NCBI GenBank assembly: GCA_963678485.1
Contig: OY782882.1
Location: 1,612,001-1,676,000 of the forward strand
Reading direction: 5' to 3'
From: CALGYY01 sp963678485
GTDB taxonomy: Bacteria > Bacteroidota > Bacteroidia > Bacteroidales > CAIWKO01
DNA: 64,000 nt
The notes beneath the pieces were generated by a model. The model had not been told where the DNA came from. It did not search any database and saw only the letters and a list, made by a program, of their open reading frames with translations. Every line of letters begins with the position of its first letter. Position 1 is the first letter of the stretch. The translations under genes and the position numbers were made by a program. This document shows, piece after piece, positions 43,854 to 51,584 of this stretch.

Positions 43854-45929
43854 ATGGCAGAAGAAAAGAAGTTTGTGTCGTTTGTATCTTCGGAGACAAA
43901 CATGGCAGAATTTACCGTCCGAGCCTTGATCATTGGCTTGATCATGTCGGTGGTACTTGGTGCAGCCAATGCTTATCTGGGTCTTAAGGCAGGGATGACC
44001 ATTGCGGCTACCTACCCCGCAGCGGTAATTGGCATGGCCATTTTGAAAATGGTTAAAGGCTCTGTTCTTGAAGAGAACTTTGCACGTACTGTAGGTTCCA
44101 TCGGCGAATCTGTAGCTGCTGGAGCAATTTTCACTTTACCGGCTTTTTTCATTTCAGGCGTTTGGTCTGATTTCTACACACCGGGCCATTACATTACCTC
44201 AACACTTATCCTGATTGCAGGTGGTGTACTTGGGATTATGTTTGTTGCCTTGTTGCGTAGGGTAATGGTAGAAGATGCTGAATTAAAATTTCCTGAATCC
44301 ATTGCTGCTGCTGAAATTCATAAGGCAGGTCGCCGTGGTGGTGGCGGATCTAAATTCCTCTTTGGCGCTATGATTGGCGGTGCGTTAATCAAAGCTTTGG
44401 GTGAATTTAAGTTTTTCGCTGTTGCATGGGAAAAATTTATCGTTTTTGGAAAAGCAACTATTACAGGAACCGCATTTAAGGGACAAGGCGGTTTGCTTTT
44501 AAGCTCTCCTGGTATCAGCCCTGCATATATGGGTGTTGGATACATCATCGGACCTAAACTTGGCGCATTGAACTTCAGTGGTGGTATCATCGCATGGGGT
44601 TTGTTGGCTCCAATTATCTATTACTTCATTGCTCCATCTATCGACATGGACTTCCTCAATAGCTGGGCAGCCATTCTTCAGGCAAAAGACCCCAGTATGA
44701 GTACTCAGGATGCAATCGCTAAAGTGAGCGAACCTACCTTCCAGATTTCTCAGGTATGGCGTTTCATCGTTCGTCCGATTGCCATTGGAGGTATGTTAAT
44801 GGGTGCCATGTTCACTTTATGGAAAATGCGTAAGAGTCTGGGCGCCGGAATTGCACGCGCTATTGGCGATGTCAGAAAAGCTGCTGGTGGCAAATCTACA
44901 ACCACTGCCCGCGTTGACAAAGACATTCCTTTTACATGGATTTTAGTTGGCATCCTTGCCGTTGCAGCATTAACTTTCTGTATAACCTTCTTTATTTTCC
45001 ATACAAGTTTAATTGTTGCAATTGTGGCCGCCACAGCAATGATCATTCTGGCCTTTTTGTTTGGAGCCGTTTCAGGATATCTTGTGGGAATCATGGGCTC
45101 CAGTAATAATCCTATCAGCGGACTAACCCTAACAGCACTTGTTGTAACAGCTCTTATCCTTGCAGGCTTAGGTGTTTCTGGAGAAGAAGGCGTTGCCTCC
45201 GTTTTAGGCGTTGCAGCTATTGTATGCGTTTCTGCTGCTGTTGCCGGAGAAATGCTTCAAGACTTAAAAGCAGGACATATACTTGGTGGTACACCCTGGA
45301 AAATGCAGGTTGGCGATATCATCGGTGTAATTCTGGCTGGTGCAGTAATGTTTGGTGTATTGGTAATTCTTAATGAGGGTGACATTGCACAGGGCGTTAA
45401 AGACGGCTACGAAGGTGGATTTGGGAGTAAGAATCTTTCTGCTCCTCAGGCTAGCTTAATGGCAATGCTTTCTAAAGGTATCGTTGGTGGTCAAATGGCT
45501 TGGCCATTGATTATCGTTGGTATGCTCATGGGACTCGGGTTGATTCTTATGCAGGTAAAAAGCCCAATGCTTGTGAGCGTTGGTATGTACCTTCCTCTCG
45601 AAACAACCTTTGCTATTTTCCTCGGTGGTGCCGTTAAGGGTATTGTTGAAATGATTCAGAAACGTAAAAACTTCTCTCTCGGTCAGGCGGTCCGTGCCGA
45701 AAATGTCGGAGTGCTGCTCGCTTCAGGCTTTATAGCGGGCGAGGCCTTGATGGGATTGGTGTTCGCACTATTATATTTCCTGAATGTTCCTACATTCTCG
45801 ATTTTCGAAAATCCAAATTTTGGTGTCAGTATCATTGTTCTCGTACTGATTGCCGTTGCATTAGTGTGGTTCCCGGTTAAAAACAGGGGTGCTGCAGATG
45901 AACCTCCACCTCCAAGTGGTAGTTTCTAA
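43854..45929 (+). CDS. OPT-family oligopeptide transporter
   Basis: The 691-residue protein is an integral membrane transporter with about 14-16 helices. Family marks are AANAYLGLKAGMTIAATYPA near the N-terminus, GSIGESVAAGAIFTLPAFFI, KFPESIAAAEIHKAG, SSPGISPAYMGVGYIIGPKL and GIMGSSNNPISGLT. OPT proteins bring in short peptides or metal chelates with protons; substrate choice cannot be read from sequence. It is a single-gene unit with a clear terminator at 45939-45971. Confidence 0.94.
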   Translation: MAEEKKFVSFVSSETNMAEFTVRALIIGLIMSVVLGAANAYLGLKAGMTIAATYPAAVIGMAILKMVKGSVLEENFARTVGSIGESVAAGAIFTLPAFFISGVWSDFYTPGHYITSTLILIAGGVLGIMFVALLRRVMVEDAELKFPESIAAAEIHKAGRRGGGGSKFLFGAMIGGALIKALGEFKFFAVAWEKFIVFGKATITGTAFKGQGGLLLSSPGISPAYMGVGYIIGPKLGALNFSGGIIAWGLLAPIIYYFIAPSIDMDFLNSWAAILQAKDPSMSTQDAIAKVSEPTFQISQVWRFIVRPIAIGGMLMGAMFTLWKMRKSLGAGIARAIGDVRKAAGGKSTTTARVDKDIPFTWILVGILAVAALTFCITFFIFHTSLIVAIVAATAMIILAFLFGAVSGYLVGIMGSSNNPISGLTLTALVVTALILAGLGVSGEEGVASVLGVAAIVCVSAAVAGEMLQDLKAGHILGGTPWKMQVGDIIGVILAGAVMFGVLVILNEGDIAQGVKDGYEGGFGSKNLSAPQASLMAMLSKGIVGGQMAWPLIIVGMLMGLGLILMQVKSPMLVSVGMYLPLETTFAIFLGGAVKGIVEMIQKRKNFSLGQAVRAENVGVLLASGFIAGEALMGLVFALLYFLNVPTFSIFENPNFGVSIIVLVLIAVALVWFPVKNRGAADEPPPPSGSF

Positions 45930-45938
45930 TCTCATAAA

Positions 45939-45971
45939 AGGGGCTTTGTTTACAAAGCCTCTTTTTTTTTC
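45939..45971 (+). terminator. Terminator after the OPT transporter
   Basis: AGGGGCTTTG (45939-45948) pairs with CAAAGCCTCT (45953-45962), with one G-T pair and a TTTA loop, followed by a run of Ts. Confidence 0.88.
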
Positions 45972-46129
45972 TGCTGATGAATATTCATAAATTGAATTAG
46001 TCAAATGATTATTGCATAAAACACAAATCTGAAATTCAACAATATTTGTTTCATGTTTCCAATATTTCAGGACATCTATTAGATTTCTCAGGAAAGAGGG
46101 AATTACGATCGCTTGTCTTTGTTGTCGTG

Positions 46130-46159
46130 TTGCGAATGTTCTCTTTTTAACTATTTTTG
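46130..46159 (+). promoter_or_regulatory. Promoter of the patatin gene
   Basis: TTG at 46130-46132 and TATTTTTG at 46152-46159 are 19 bases apart. The -7 box ends six bases before the ATG at 46166, so the transcript probably begins almost at the start codon. Confidence 0.55.
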
Positions 46160-46165
46160 TCCATT

Positions 46166-47065
46166 ATGGCAAGTGAATCGAATAAGCAAAAAGTGGCGTT
46201 GGTACTCAGCAGTGGCGGCGCTAGGGGATTAGCCCATATCGGGGTTATCCGCGAATTGGAGGAACATGGCTACGAAATTTCTTCCATTGCCGGATCATCG
46301 GTTGGTGCCCTTATCGGCGGCATTTACGCTTCGGGTGCTCTGAATGAATTCACCCAATGGATCTGCTCACTAGATCAGGTTGACGTTTTCGATATGATGG
46401 ATTTCACTTTAAGTGGGCAAGGCTTCATCAAAGGTGACAAGCTATTTACGTATTTGAAGACTTTTATTGGGGATAAAAATATCGAAGCCTTATCCATTCC
46501 CTACATCGCTGTTGCCACCGATATAATAACCCATCGAGAAGTGGTCTTCAACAGCGGGAAGTTAAGCGACGCTGTCCGTGCATCGGTTGCAATTCCAAGC
46601 GTTATCACTCCGGTGATCCGTGAAAATATGATTCTGGTTGATGGTGGCGTGGTAAGTCCGATTCCTGCAGAATCTGTTCCCCGTTGTACTGGAGACATCC
46701 TTGTGGTTTGCGATATAAATGCAAATATCCCATATGAACGACCTGTTGTTCCTCAAAAGGCGCCAAAGAAACATGATTATTCTTTAAAACGGCAGCTCTT
46801 TGAATTCGTCCGTGACAACACCCATTTCTTTTCCACCGAAACCAAAGCCGGGACAGTGCCGGGATATCTCGAGGTCATCAACAAAACTTTTGATATCATG
46901 CAGGACTCCATTTCCAACCTGACAAAGAAGAATTATGCCCCAGATATCAGTGTGGAAATTAGCCGGGAAGCAGCCAGCACTTTTGAGTTCCATCGTGCTG
47001 ACGAACTAATTGAAAGTGGCCGTATTGCATTCCGCAAAGCGCTTAAAAATAAAGTCAATAACTAA
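46166..47065 (+). CDS. Patatin-like phospholipase
   Basis: The 299-residue protein has the patatin catalytic parts: the oxyanion loop SSGGARGLAHIG, the nucleophile elbow GSSVG (Ser45) and the catalytic Asp159 in LVDGGVVSPIP. It should be a cytoplasmic or membrane-associated serine lipase acting on phospholipids, of the short NTE/RssA-like type. Start 46166 is chosen because the alternative TTG at 46157 lies inside the -7 box. The PqqD-like gene follows after 19 bases and is probably co-transcribed. Confidence 0.9.
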   Translation: MASESNKQKVALVLSSGGARGLAHIGVIRELEEHGYEISSIAGSSVGALIGGIYASGALNEFTQWICSLDQVDVFDMMDFTLSGQGFIKGDKLFTYLKTFIGDKNIEALSIPYIAVATDIITHREVVFNSGKLSDAVRASVAIPSVITPVIRENMILVDGGVVSPIPAESVPRCTGDILVVCDINANIPYERPVVPQKAPKKHDYSLKRQLFEFVRDNTHFFSTETKAGTVPGYLEVINKTFDIMQDSISNLTKKNYAPDISVEISREAASTFEFHRADELIESGRIAFRKALKNKVNN

Positions 47066-47084
47066 TATATCCTAATATTCTATT

Positions 47085-47468
47085 ATGAATTTTTTTCAGC
47101 GCCGTAAAATACTTAAAAGCACTAATGCATATGACCTCATTCCTATTCGCCGTTGTGAGCATACACTGGAAGAAAATGGATTAGTCACGATTCTTGTCCC
47201 CAAATTCCGCAACGAAAAGATTGCGAAATTTATGTTAGGTCGTAGGGGTAAATACATATTTATCCATCTCGACGAAACCGGCACTTTTGTTTGGCTTGCC
47301 ATTGATGGGATTTCAAGCATACACGCATTGAGCGAAAAGCTTCAACTTCATTTTGAAGAAACCTTAGAACAAGCAGGAAGTCGTGTAAACAAATTCATGT
47401 CACGTTTATACGAAGAGCGCTATATCACTTTTAAGCAGCTTGAAGACTGGGAAAAGAATCATCAATAA
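47085..47468 (+). CDS. PqqD-family (RRE-like) protein
   Basis: The 127-residue protein has the compact PqqD winged-helix fold pattern: PIRRCEHTLEENGLVTILVP, FIHLDETGTFVWLAIDG, IHALSEKLQLHFEE, then helices VNKFMSRLYEERYITF. PqqD-like domains bind leader peptides of ribosomal peptides for radical SAM or other enzymes. No radical SAM gene or precursor peptide is adjacent, so the role here is different or the partners are elsewhere. Stand-alone copies of this form are common in Bacteroidota. It shares a transcript with the patatin gene and ends at the hairpin at 47474-47497. Confidence 0.75.
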   Translation: MNFFQRRKILKSTNAYDLIPIRRCEHTLEENGLVTILVPKFRNEKIAKFMLGRRGKYIFIHLDETGTFVWLAIDGISSIHALSEKLQLHFEETLEQAGSRVNKFMSRLYEERYITFKQLEDWEKNHQ

Positions 47469-47473
47469 TTGAA

Positions 47474-47497
47474 GAGGCTGCCCTTAAGAGCAGCCTC
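47474..47497. terminator. Hairpin between the convergent PqqD-like and T9SS-domain genes
   Basis: GAGGCTGC (47474-47481) pairs with GCAGCCTC (47490-47497) through an eight-base loop. The following bases are AT-rich, not a pure T-run. It lies in the gap between convergent genes. Confidence 0.65.
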
Positions 47498-47538
47498 AAA
47501 TTTATAAATTCAAATTGTAGTCTTATTCAGGGATAGTT

Positions 47539-48687
47539 CTATTTCTTGCTTGTTCGAATGATATAGACCACACCGACAATTTTTTGCTTCTGATTGTTCT
47601 CGTCAGTATATTCAAAGAGATATGAGTATGTTCCATCAGGTACACCGGCTGCATTCCAATCGCCTGTATAGCCCTTTCTCTTGTATACTACGCTGTTATT
47701 GCGGTCCTGAACAATAAGATTATTATCCGGATATTTTTCAACATTAGTGATATAGAAATACTCATTTAATCCATCACCATTGGGTGTAAAGCTATTCGGG
47801 AAAATTGGTTTATTGTCATTATCTCCAGATTGAGGCTGATCTGGATTAGGATTTTTAATAACTCCATCATTCTCGGTTGGATCAGAATTCCAAGGATCCG
47901 CTGAATACATTGCCTGTTGCAGGCTATCTTCAATAGCTGCAGCACGTATGATTGAATCAACTCGCTGAGCATCTAGAATACGGTTGACCGGATCCTTGTC
48001 CTGCTGCGGAATACTAACTTGCGACATAACTCCATGCTGCGGTTGAATGGTGTTTAAAACATTCATCGTATTCATAGGAAGCTGTGCCATATTTTGCGAT
48101 TGCTCATCATCGTGTCTTCCTGAAATTTGTTCATTTACAGACTGAGTGCTGTTTTCCTGATTCGTTGTCTGAGTTGCGGCAACAATGGTATTGTTCACAT
48201 TTGGTTTGAAAATCTCAGGAGCACTGGTTGAAGGCCGGCTAACTGGACCAGCTTCATTTTGCTGATTCCATGTTCTGTGATATCCTTCATTAAATGGCTC
48301 GTCAGCAACAAACAAATTTCCTTCATTATATTGATAAAACGGCGTTTCAGGATTGACTGATCCTGAGTTCGTGAGATTGCTTTGTTTATCGTCAGAATTA
48401 TTTTTAACACGATCAACAATAAAAAGAGTAGCTGCAACAAAAACTGCCGCAACAGAACCGGCCACAATTGCCCTAAACCACTGCATGCGATAAACAGGGG
48501 TTGGGAAAACGCTATTGTTGACAGGTGGCTTCTTAAAGGTAACAAAATCAGCTGCTTCCTTATAATTAAGTTTGCGGTTGAGTTTGTTCCACGCTGCATC
48601 AGAAGGTGATTCCTTGTAGTCGCTTAGAGCATCCCTGAAGAAATCGTCAACTTCGTGTCTGTCATCCGGGATAAAATCGTTGTTCAT
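47539..48687 (-). CDS. Anti-sigma-like membrane protein with T9SS type B C-terminal domain
   Basis: The 382-residue protein has no signal peptide. Residues 1-68 look cytoplasmic, with DDFFRDALSDYKESPSDAAW, a sequence often at the N-terminus of Bacteroidota proteins encoded beside ECF sigma factors. One membrane helix follows at about 70-91, then a long Asn/Gln-rich low-complexity stretch. The C-terminal domain from about residue 290 (FPNSFTPNGDGLNEYFYITN, GVPDGTYSYLFEY) has the pattern of gliding-motility / T9SS type B domains. It starts 26 bases after the sigma factor gene, so it is a candidate anti-sigma factor or sensor. Neither role is proven. Confidence 0.72.
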   Translation of the reverse strand: MNNDFIPDDRHEVDDFFRDALSDYKESPSDAAWNKLNRKLNYKEAADFVTFKKPPVNNSVFPTPVYRMQWFRAIVAGSVAAVFVAATLFIVDRVKNNSDDKQSNLTNSGSVNPETPFYQYNEGNLFVADEPFNEGYHRTWNQQNEAGPVSRPSTSAPEIFKPNVNNTIVAATQTTNQENSTQSVNEQISGRHDDEQSQNMAQLPMNTMNVLNTIQPQHGVMSQVSIPQQDKDPVNRILDAQRVDSIIRAAAIEDSLQQAMYSADPWNSDPTENDGVIKNPNPDQPQSGDNDNKPIFPNSFTPNGDGLNEYFYITNVEKYPDNNLIVQDRNNSVVYKRKGYTGDWNAAGVPDGTYSYLFEYTDENNQKQKIVGVVYIIRTSKK

Positions 48688-48713
48688 TGCTGTATGTCTA
48701 AAAAATCTTGTTC

Positions 48714-49241
48714 TTACCTTGTATGTACTTTGCCCTGTAACATTTTCCTTGCTTTCGACAGCTGGGACTTGGAGGTACCTATTGTAATATTCAACATCCT
48801 CGCAATCTCTTTATGCTTATATCCTTCAACAGCATAGAGGTTGAATACCACTTTATAACCTTCTGGCAATTCCTGCAAGACCTTCATCAGGTCTTTTGCA
48901 GAATAGTTCTCAGCCACATCGGATTTAATCATGGTGCGCTCATCAATGTCATCAATATCACTATGGAAGTAATGCTTTAAGTTCTTCCTGTAATTATTGA
49001 TGGCTGTGTTGATCATAATCCTTTTCATCCAATGTTCAAAAGCGCCATCTTTTCTAAATGTATGCGCTTCTGAGAAAATGGTCATAAAGCCTTCCATCAT
49101 GACGTCTTCCGCTTCGTCGCGGCTTTTGCAATATCTCATGCAAATACCCATCATCATGGACTTATACCTGTCAAAGACCGTTCGCTGAGCACCGCGATTC
49201 TGTGCAATAATGCCTTCTACCAATGTTTCGTCAATGCTCAT
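48714..49241 (-). CDS. ECF-type RNA polymerase sigma factor
   Basis: The 175-residue protein has the two sigma-70 domains of an ECF factor. Region 2 covers QRTVFDRYKSMMMGICMRYC, RDEAEDVMMEGFMTIFSEAH and FRKDGAFEHWMKRIMINTAI. Region 4 covers LPEGYKVVFNLYAVEGYKHK and EIARMLNITIGTSKSQLSKA. It directs polymerase to a set of promoters, probably in response to an envelope signal passed by the membrane protein encoded next. The target regulon is unknown. Confidence 0.93.
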   Translation of the reverse strand: MSIDETLVEGIIAQNRGAQRTVFDRYKSMMMGICMRYCKSRDEAEDVMMEGFMTIFSEAHTFRKDGAFEHWMKRIMINTAINNYRKNLKHYFHSDIDDIDERTMIKSDVAENYSAKDLMKVLQELPEGYKVVFNLYAVEGYKHKEIARMLNITIGTSKSQLSKARKMLQGKVHTR

Positions 49242-49431
49242 GCTGCCTTTTTTAGACGTGGGTTGTTTGCAATAGGTTGCCTGTAAGTTGCTCCGGCAAC
49301 AAAATAATTAGTTAAATTTCCGTTAAATCTTTCGGCTTTGCTTTTTCCTTGTACCTTTGTTAACGTGCAAAACTAACAAGATTTTTTGTACTTCATTTAA
49401 TAATTGTCAACACAAAAACTATAAAAATAAT

Positions 49432-49437
49432 AAGGAG
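49432..49437 (+). promoter_or_regulatory. Strong Shine-Dalgarno site before pepD
   Basis: AAGGAG at 49432-49437 lies eight bases before the ATG at 49446. Such a clear ribosome-binding site is unusual in Bacteroidota and fixes the start. A -7-like TACCTTTG is at 49352-49359. Confidence 0.6.
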
Positions 49438-49445
49438 ACCAACGT

Positions 49446-50906
49446 ATGAGTAATGTTCTTAGTGGATTGAAACCAGCCGATTTATGGACCATATTTGAAG
49501 AAATTTGCCAAATTCCTCACCCTTCCAAAAGTGAAGGTGCTATTAGTGAGTATGTAATTGCTTTTGCAAAAAAACATGGCATCGAATGCAAAGTGGATGA
49601 AGTGGGAAACGTGATTTTGCGTAAACCTGCCACTGCAGGAATGGAAAACCGCCGTGGTGTTATTCTCCAGGGTCACCTTGACATGGTTCCTCAAAAGAAT
49701 AATGACACTGTGCATGATTTTGAAAAAGATTCCATTAAGCCACGCATCGATGGTGAATGGGTAAAGGCAACTGGGACAACCCTTGGTGCTGATAATGGAA
49801 TAGGTGTCGCTGCTGCAATGGCAGTAATGCAATCCAAAGAGATTGCCCATGGTCCGGTAGAATGCTTATTCACTATTGACGAAGAAACCGGAATGACAGG
49901 CGCATTCGGTTTAAAACCAGGACTATTTTCAGGTGATATTCTCATGAACCTTGATTCAGAAGACGAAGGAGAATTATATATTGGTTGTGCCGGTGGTATT
50001 AATGCCGCTGCAAATTTCAAATTTCAGGAAGTTGCCGTACCAGCAGGACACGTTGCCTATAAGGTGAGTGTAAAGGGAGCAAAGGGCGGACATTCAGGCG
50101 TAGATATCAAACTTGGCCGCGCCAATGCAAACAAATTGCTGGTTCGTTACCTTTTTCATGCAATGGGAAAATACGAATTAAAGGTAGCTCAGATGGAAGG
50201 TGGAAGTCTGCGTAACGCAATTCCTCGTGAAGCAAGCGCCATTGTCACTATTCCTGCAAAGGTTGAAGCAACATTCAAAGAATGTATCTCACACTATTCC
50301 AAGACTTTTATTAGCGAATTCTCTTCTCTGGAGCCAGATCTGGAATTCATCGCCGAAAGCACAGCAATGCCATCTAAAGTTATGGACGACAAGAGCCAGA
50401 AGAACCTTCTTATGGCGGCTTATGCCTGCCCTAATGGCGTAATCTCTATGATTCCCGATATGCCGGAAATCGTTCAAACATCGAACAATATGGCCATTGT
50501 TAAAGCAGAAAATGGTAGTGCAACGATTAACTGTTTGCTCAGAAGTTCTGCAGAAAGCTCAAAAGATGACCTCGTCAATATGGTTAAGAGTGCTTTTGAA
50601 CTGGGTGGTGCTGAAGTGGTATTTGATGGCTCCTATCCAGGCTGGAAACCAAATGTGAACTCACCTATCCTCACAACCATGAAGACAATTTACCAGAATC
50701 GTTTTGGTAAAATTCCTGAGGTTAAGGTAATTCACGCTGGTCTCGAATGTGGTTTATTAGGCGGAGTTTATCCTAATTGGGATATGATTTCCTTTGGTCC
50801 AACCATCCGCTTCCCACACTCCCCCGATGAAAAAATAAATATTGCTACTGTAGAAAAATTCTGGGACTTCCTGCTGGAAACCCTGAAAAACACTCCAGTA
50901 AAGTAA
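49446..50906 (+). CDS. pepD: Aminoacyl-histidine dipeptidase
   Basis: The 486-residue zinc enzyme (peptidase family M20) cleaves Xaa-His and similar dipeptides in the cytoplasm. Metal and catalytic residues are visible as LQGHLDMVPQKN (His77, Asp79), LGADNGIGVAAAMAV (Asp116) and IDEETGMTGAFGL (Glu146-Glu147). The later GGHSGVDIKLGRANA region belongs to the lid domain. Length fits PepD. It is a single-gene unit with a good Shine-Dalgarno site and a strong terminator. Confidence 0.95.
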   Translation: MSNVLSGLKPADLWTIFEEICQIPHPSKSEGAISEYVIAFAKKHGIECKVDEVGNVILRKPATAGMENRRGVILQGHLDMVPQKNNDTVHDFEKDSIKPRIDGEWVKATGTTLGADNGIGVAAAMAVMQSKEIAHGPVECLFTIDEETGMTGAFGLKPGLFSGDILMNLDSEDEGELYIGCAGGINAAANFKFQEVAVPAGHVAYKVSVKGAKGGHSGVDIKLGRANANKLLVRYLFHAMGKYELKVAQMEGGSLRNAIPREASAIVTIPAKVEATFKECISHYSKTFISEFSSLEPDLEFIAESTAMPSKVMDDKSQKNLLMAAYACPNGVISMIPDMPEIVQTSNNMAIVKAENGSATINCLLRSSAESSKDDLVNMVKSAFELGGAEVVFDGSYPGWKPNVNSPILTTMKTIYQNRFGKIPEVKVIHAGLECGLLGGVYPNWDMISFGPTIRFPHSPDEKINIATVEKFWDFLLETLKNTPVK

Positions 50907-50918
50907 TTCTCCCCCTCA

Positions 50919-50956
50919 AATCGGGCATGAAAATCACTTCATGCCCGATTTTTTAA
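50919..50956 (+). terminator. Strong terminator after pepD
   Basis: AATCGGGCATGAA (50919-50931) pairs with TTCATGCCCGATT (50938-50950), a 13 bp stem with six-base loop, followed by Ts and then As. Confidence 0.92.
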
Positions 50957-50973
50957 AAAAATATCGGAAAAAG

Positions 50974-51004
50974 TTTGCTGAAGAAAAAAACATTTATACC
51001 TTTG
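50974..51004 (+). promoter_or_regulatory. Promoter of rpmH
   Basis: TTTG at 50974-50977 and TACCTTTG at 50997-51004 are separated by exactly 19 bases, a consensus Bacteroidota promoter, upstream of the ATG at 51030. Confidence 0.75.
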
Positions 51005-51029
51005 CACTCCCAATTTAATTTTATACACA

Positions 51030-51185
51030 ATGAAACGGACATTTCAACCTTCGCAGCGTAAGAGAAAGAATAAACATGGATTCCGTGAACGTATGTCCTC
51101 GGCAAACGGTCGTAAAGTATTAGCATCCAGAAGGGCAAAGGGAAGGCACAAACTCACCGTTTCCGACGAACTGAAAGCTAAATAA
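51030..51185 (+). CDS. rpmH: 50S ribosomal protein L34
   Basis: This 51-residue gene is short but unmistakable: MKRTFQPSQRKRKNKHGFRE, then RMSSANGRKVLASRRAKGRH, both diagnostic for L34, a basic protein of the large ribosomal subunit. It has a consensus promoter directly upstream and a terminator downstream, so it is expressed on its own. It is not next to dnaA or rnpA here, unlike in many other bacteria. Confidence 0.97.
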   Translation: MKRTFQPSQRKRKNKHGFRERMSSANGRKVLASRRAKGRHKLTVSDELKAK

Positions 51186-51222
51186 CGTGTTCCCGTTGTA
51201 ACGGGATATGCATACAAAACCA

Positions 51223-51252
51223 GGGAGATAAATTTTATCTCCTTTTTTTTTA
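51223..51252 (+). terminator. Terminator after rpmH
   Basis: GGAGATAA (51224-51231) pairs with TTATCTCC (51235-51242) with a tight three-base loop, followed by ten Ts. A small GC hairpin (TCCCGTT / AACGGGA) at 51191-51206 precedes it. Confidence 0.82.
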
Positions 51253-51285
51253 AGCATTTATTCAAAAAAAAATAGCCGGATTCAC

Positions 51286-51561
51286 ATGCTGAATTTCCTT
51301 ATTTGGGTTATTTTAATTTACTTTGCCTTATTGTTCATTTGGCGATATATCATCCCATTTTTCGTGCGAAGAACGCTCAAAAAATTCGAACAGCGAATGC
51401 GGGAACAATCAGATTATCAAAATTATAACAGCAAGCCTTCTAATGAGGGCGAAGTGCATATCGATCATATTCCGGAAACGGAACAAAAAGCACGTTCCAG
51501 TAATAACGATATTGAATACGTTGATTTCGAAGAAATTAATGATGATCCTTCAGACAAATAA
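51286..51561 (+). CDS. DUF4834 family protein
   Basis: The 91-residue protein has one N-terminal membrane helix (LIWVILIYFALLFIWRYIIP) followed by an acidic, polar tail ending DYQNYNSK...VDFEEINDD. This is the pattern of DUF4834, a small Bacteroidota family of unknown function. It lies 23 bases before the yfhO-like gene, a pairing seen in other Bacteroidota genomes, and both may act in envelope glycan assembly. The basic stretch after the helix suggests the tail stays in the cytoplasm. Confidence 0.78.
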   Translation: MLNFLIWVILIYFALLFIWRYIIPFFVRRTLKKFEQRMREQSDYQNYNSKPSNEGEVHIDHIPETEQKARSSNNDIEYVDFEEINDDPSDK

Positions 51562-51584
51562 TCCTAACAATTTAATTATCGCAT

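Noticed and set aside
47085..47468. RiPP biosynthesis cluster suggested by the PqqD-like protein
   Set aside because: No radical SAM, cyclodehydratase or precursor peptide is found around it.
51044..51265. Minus-strand frame over rpmH
   Set aside because: It is antisense to L34 and its terminator; the plus-strand gene explains the sequence.
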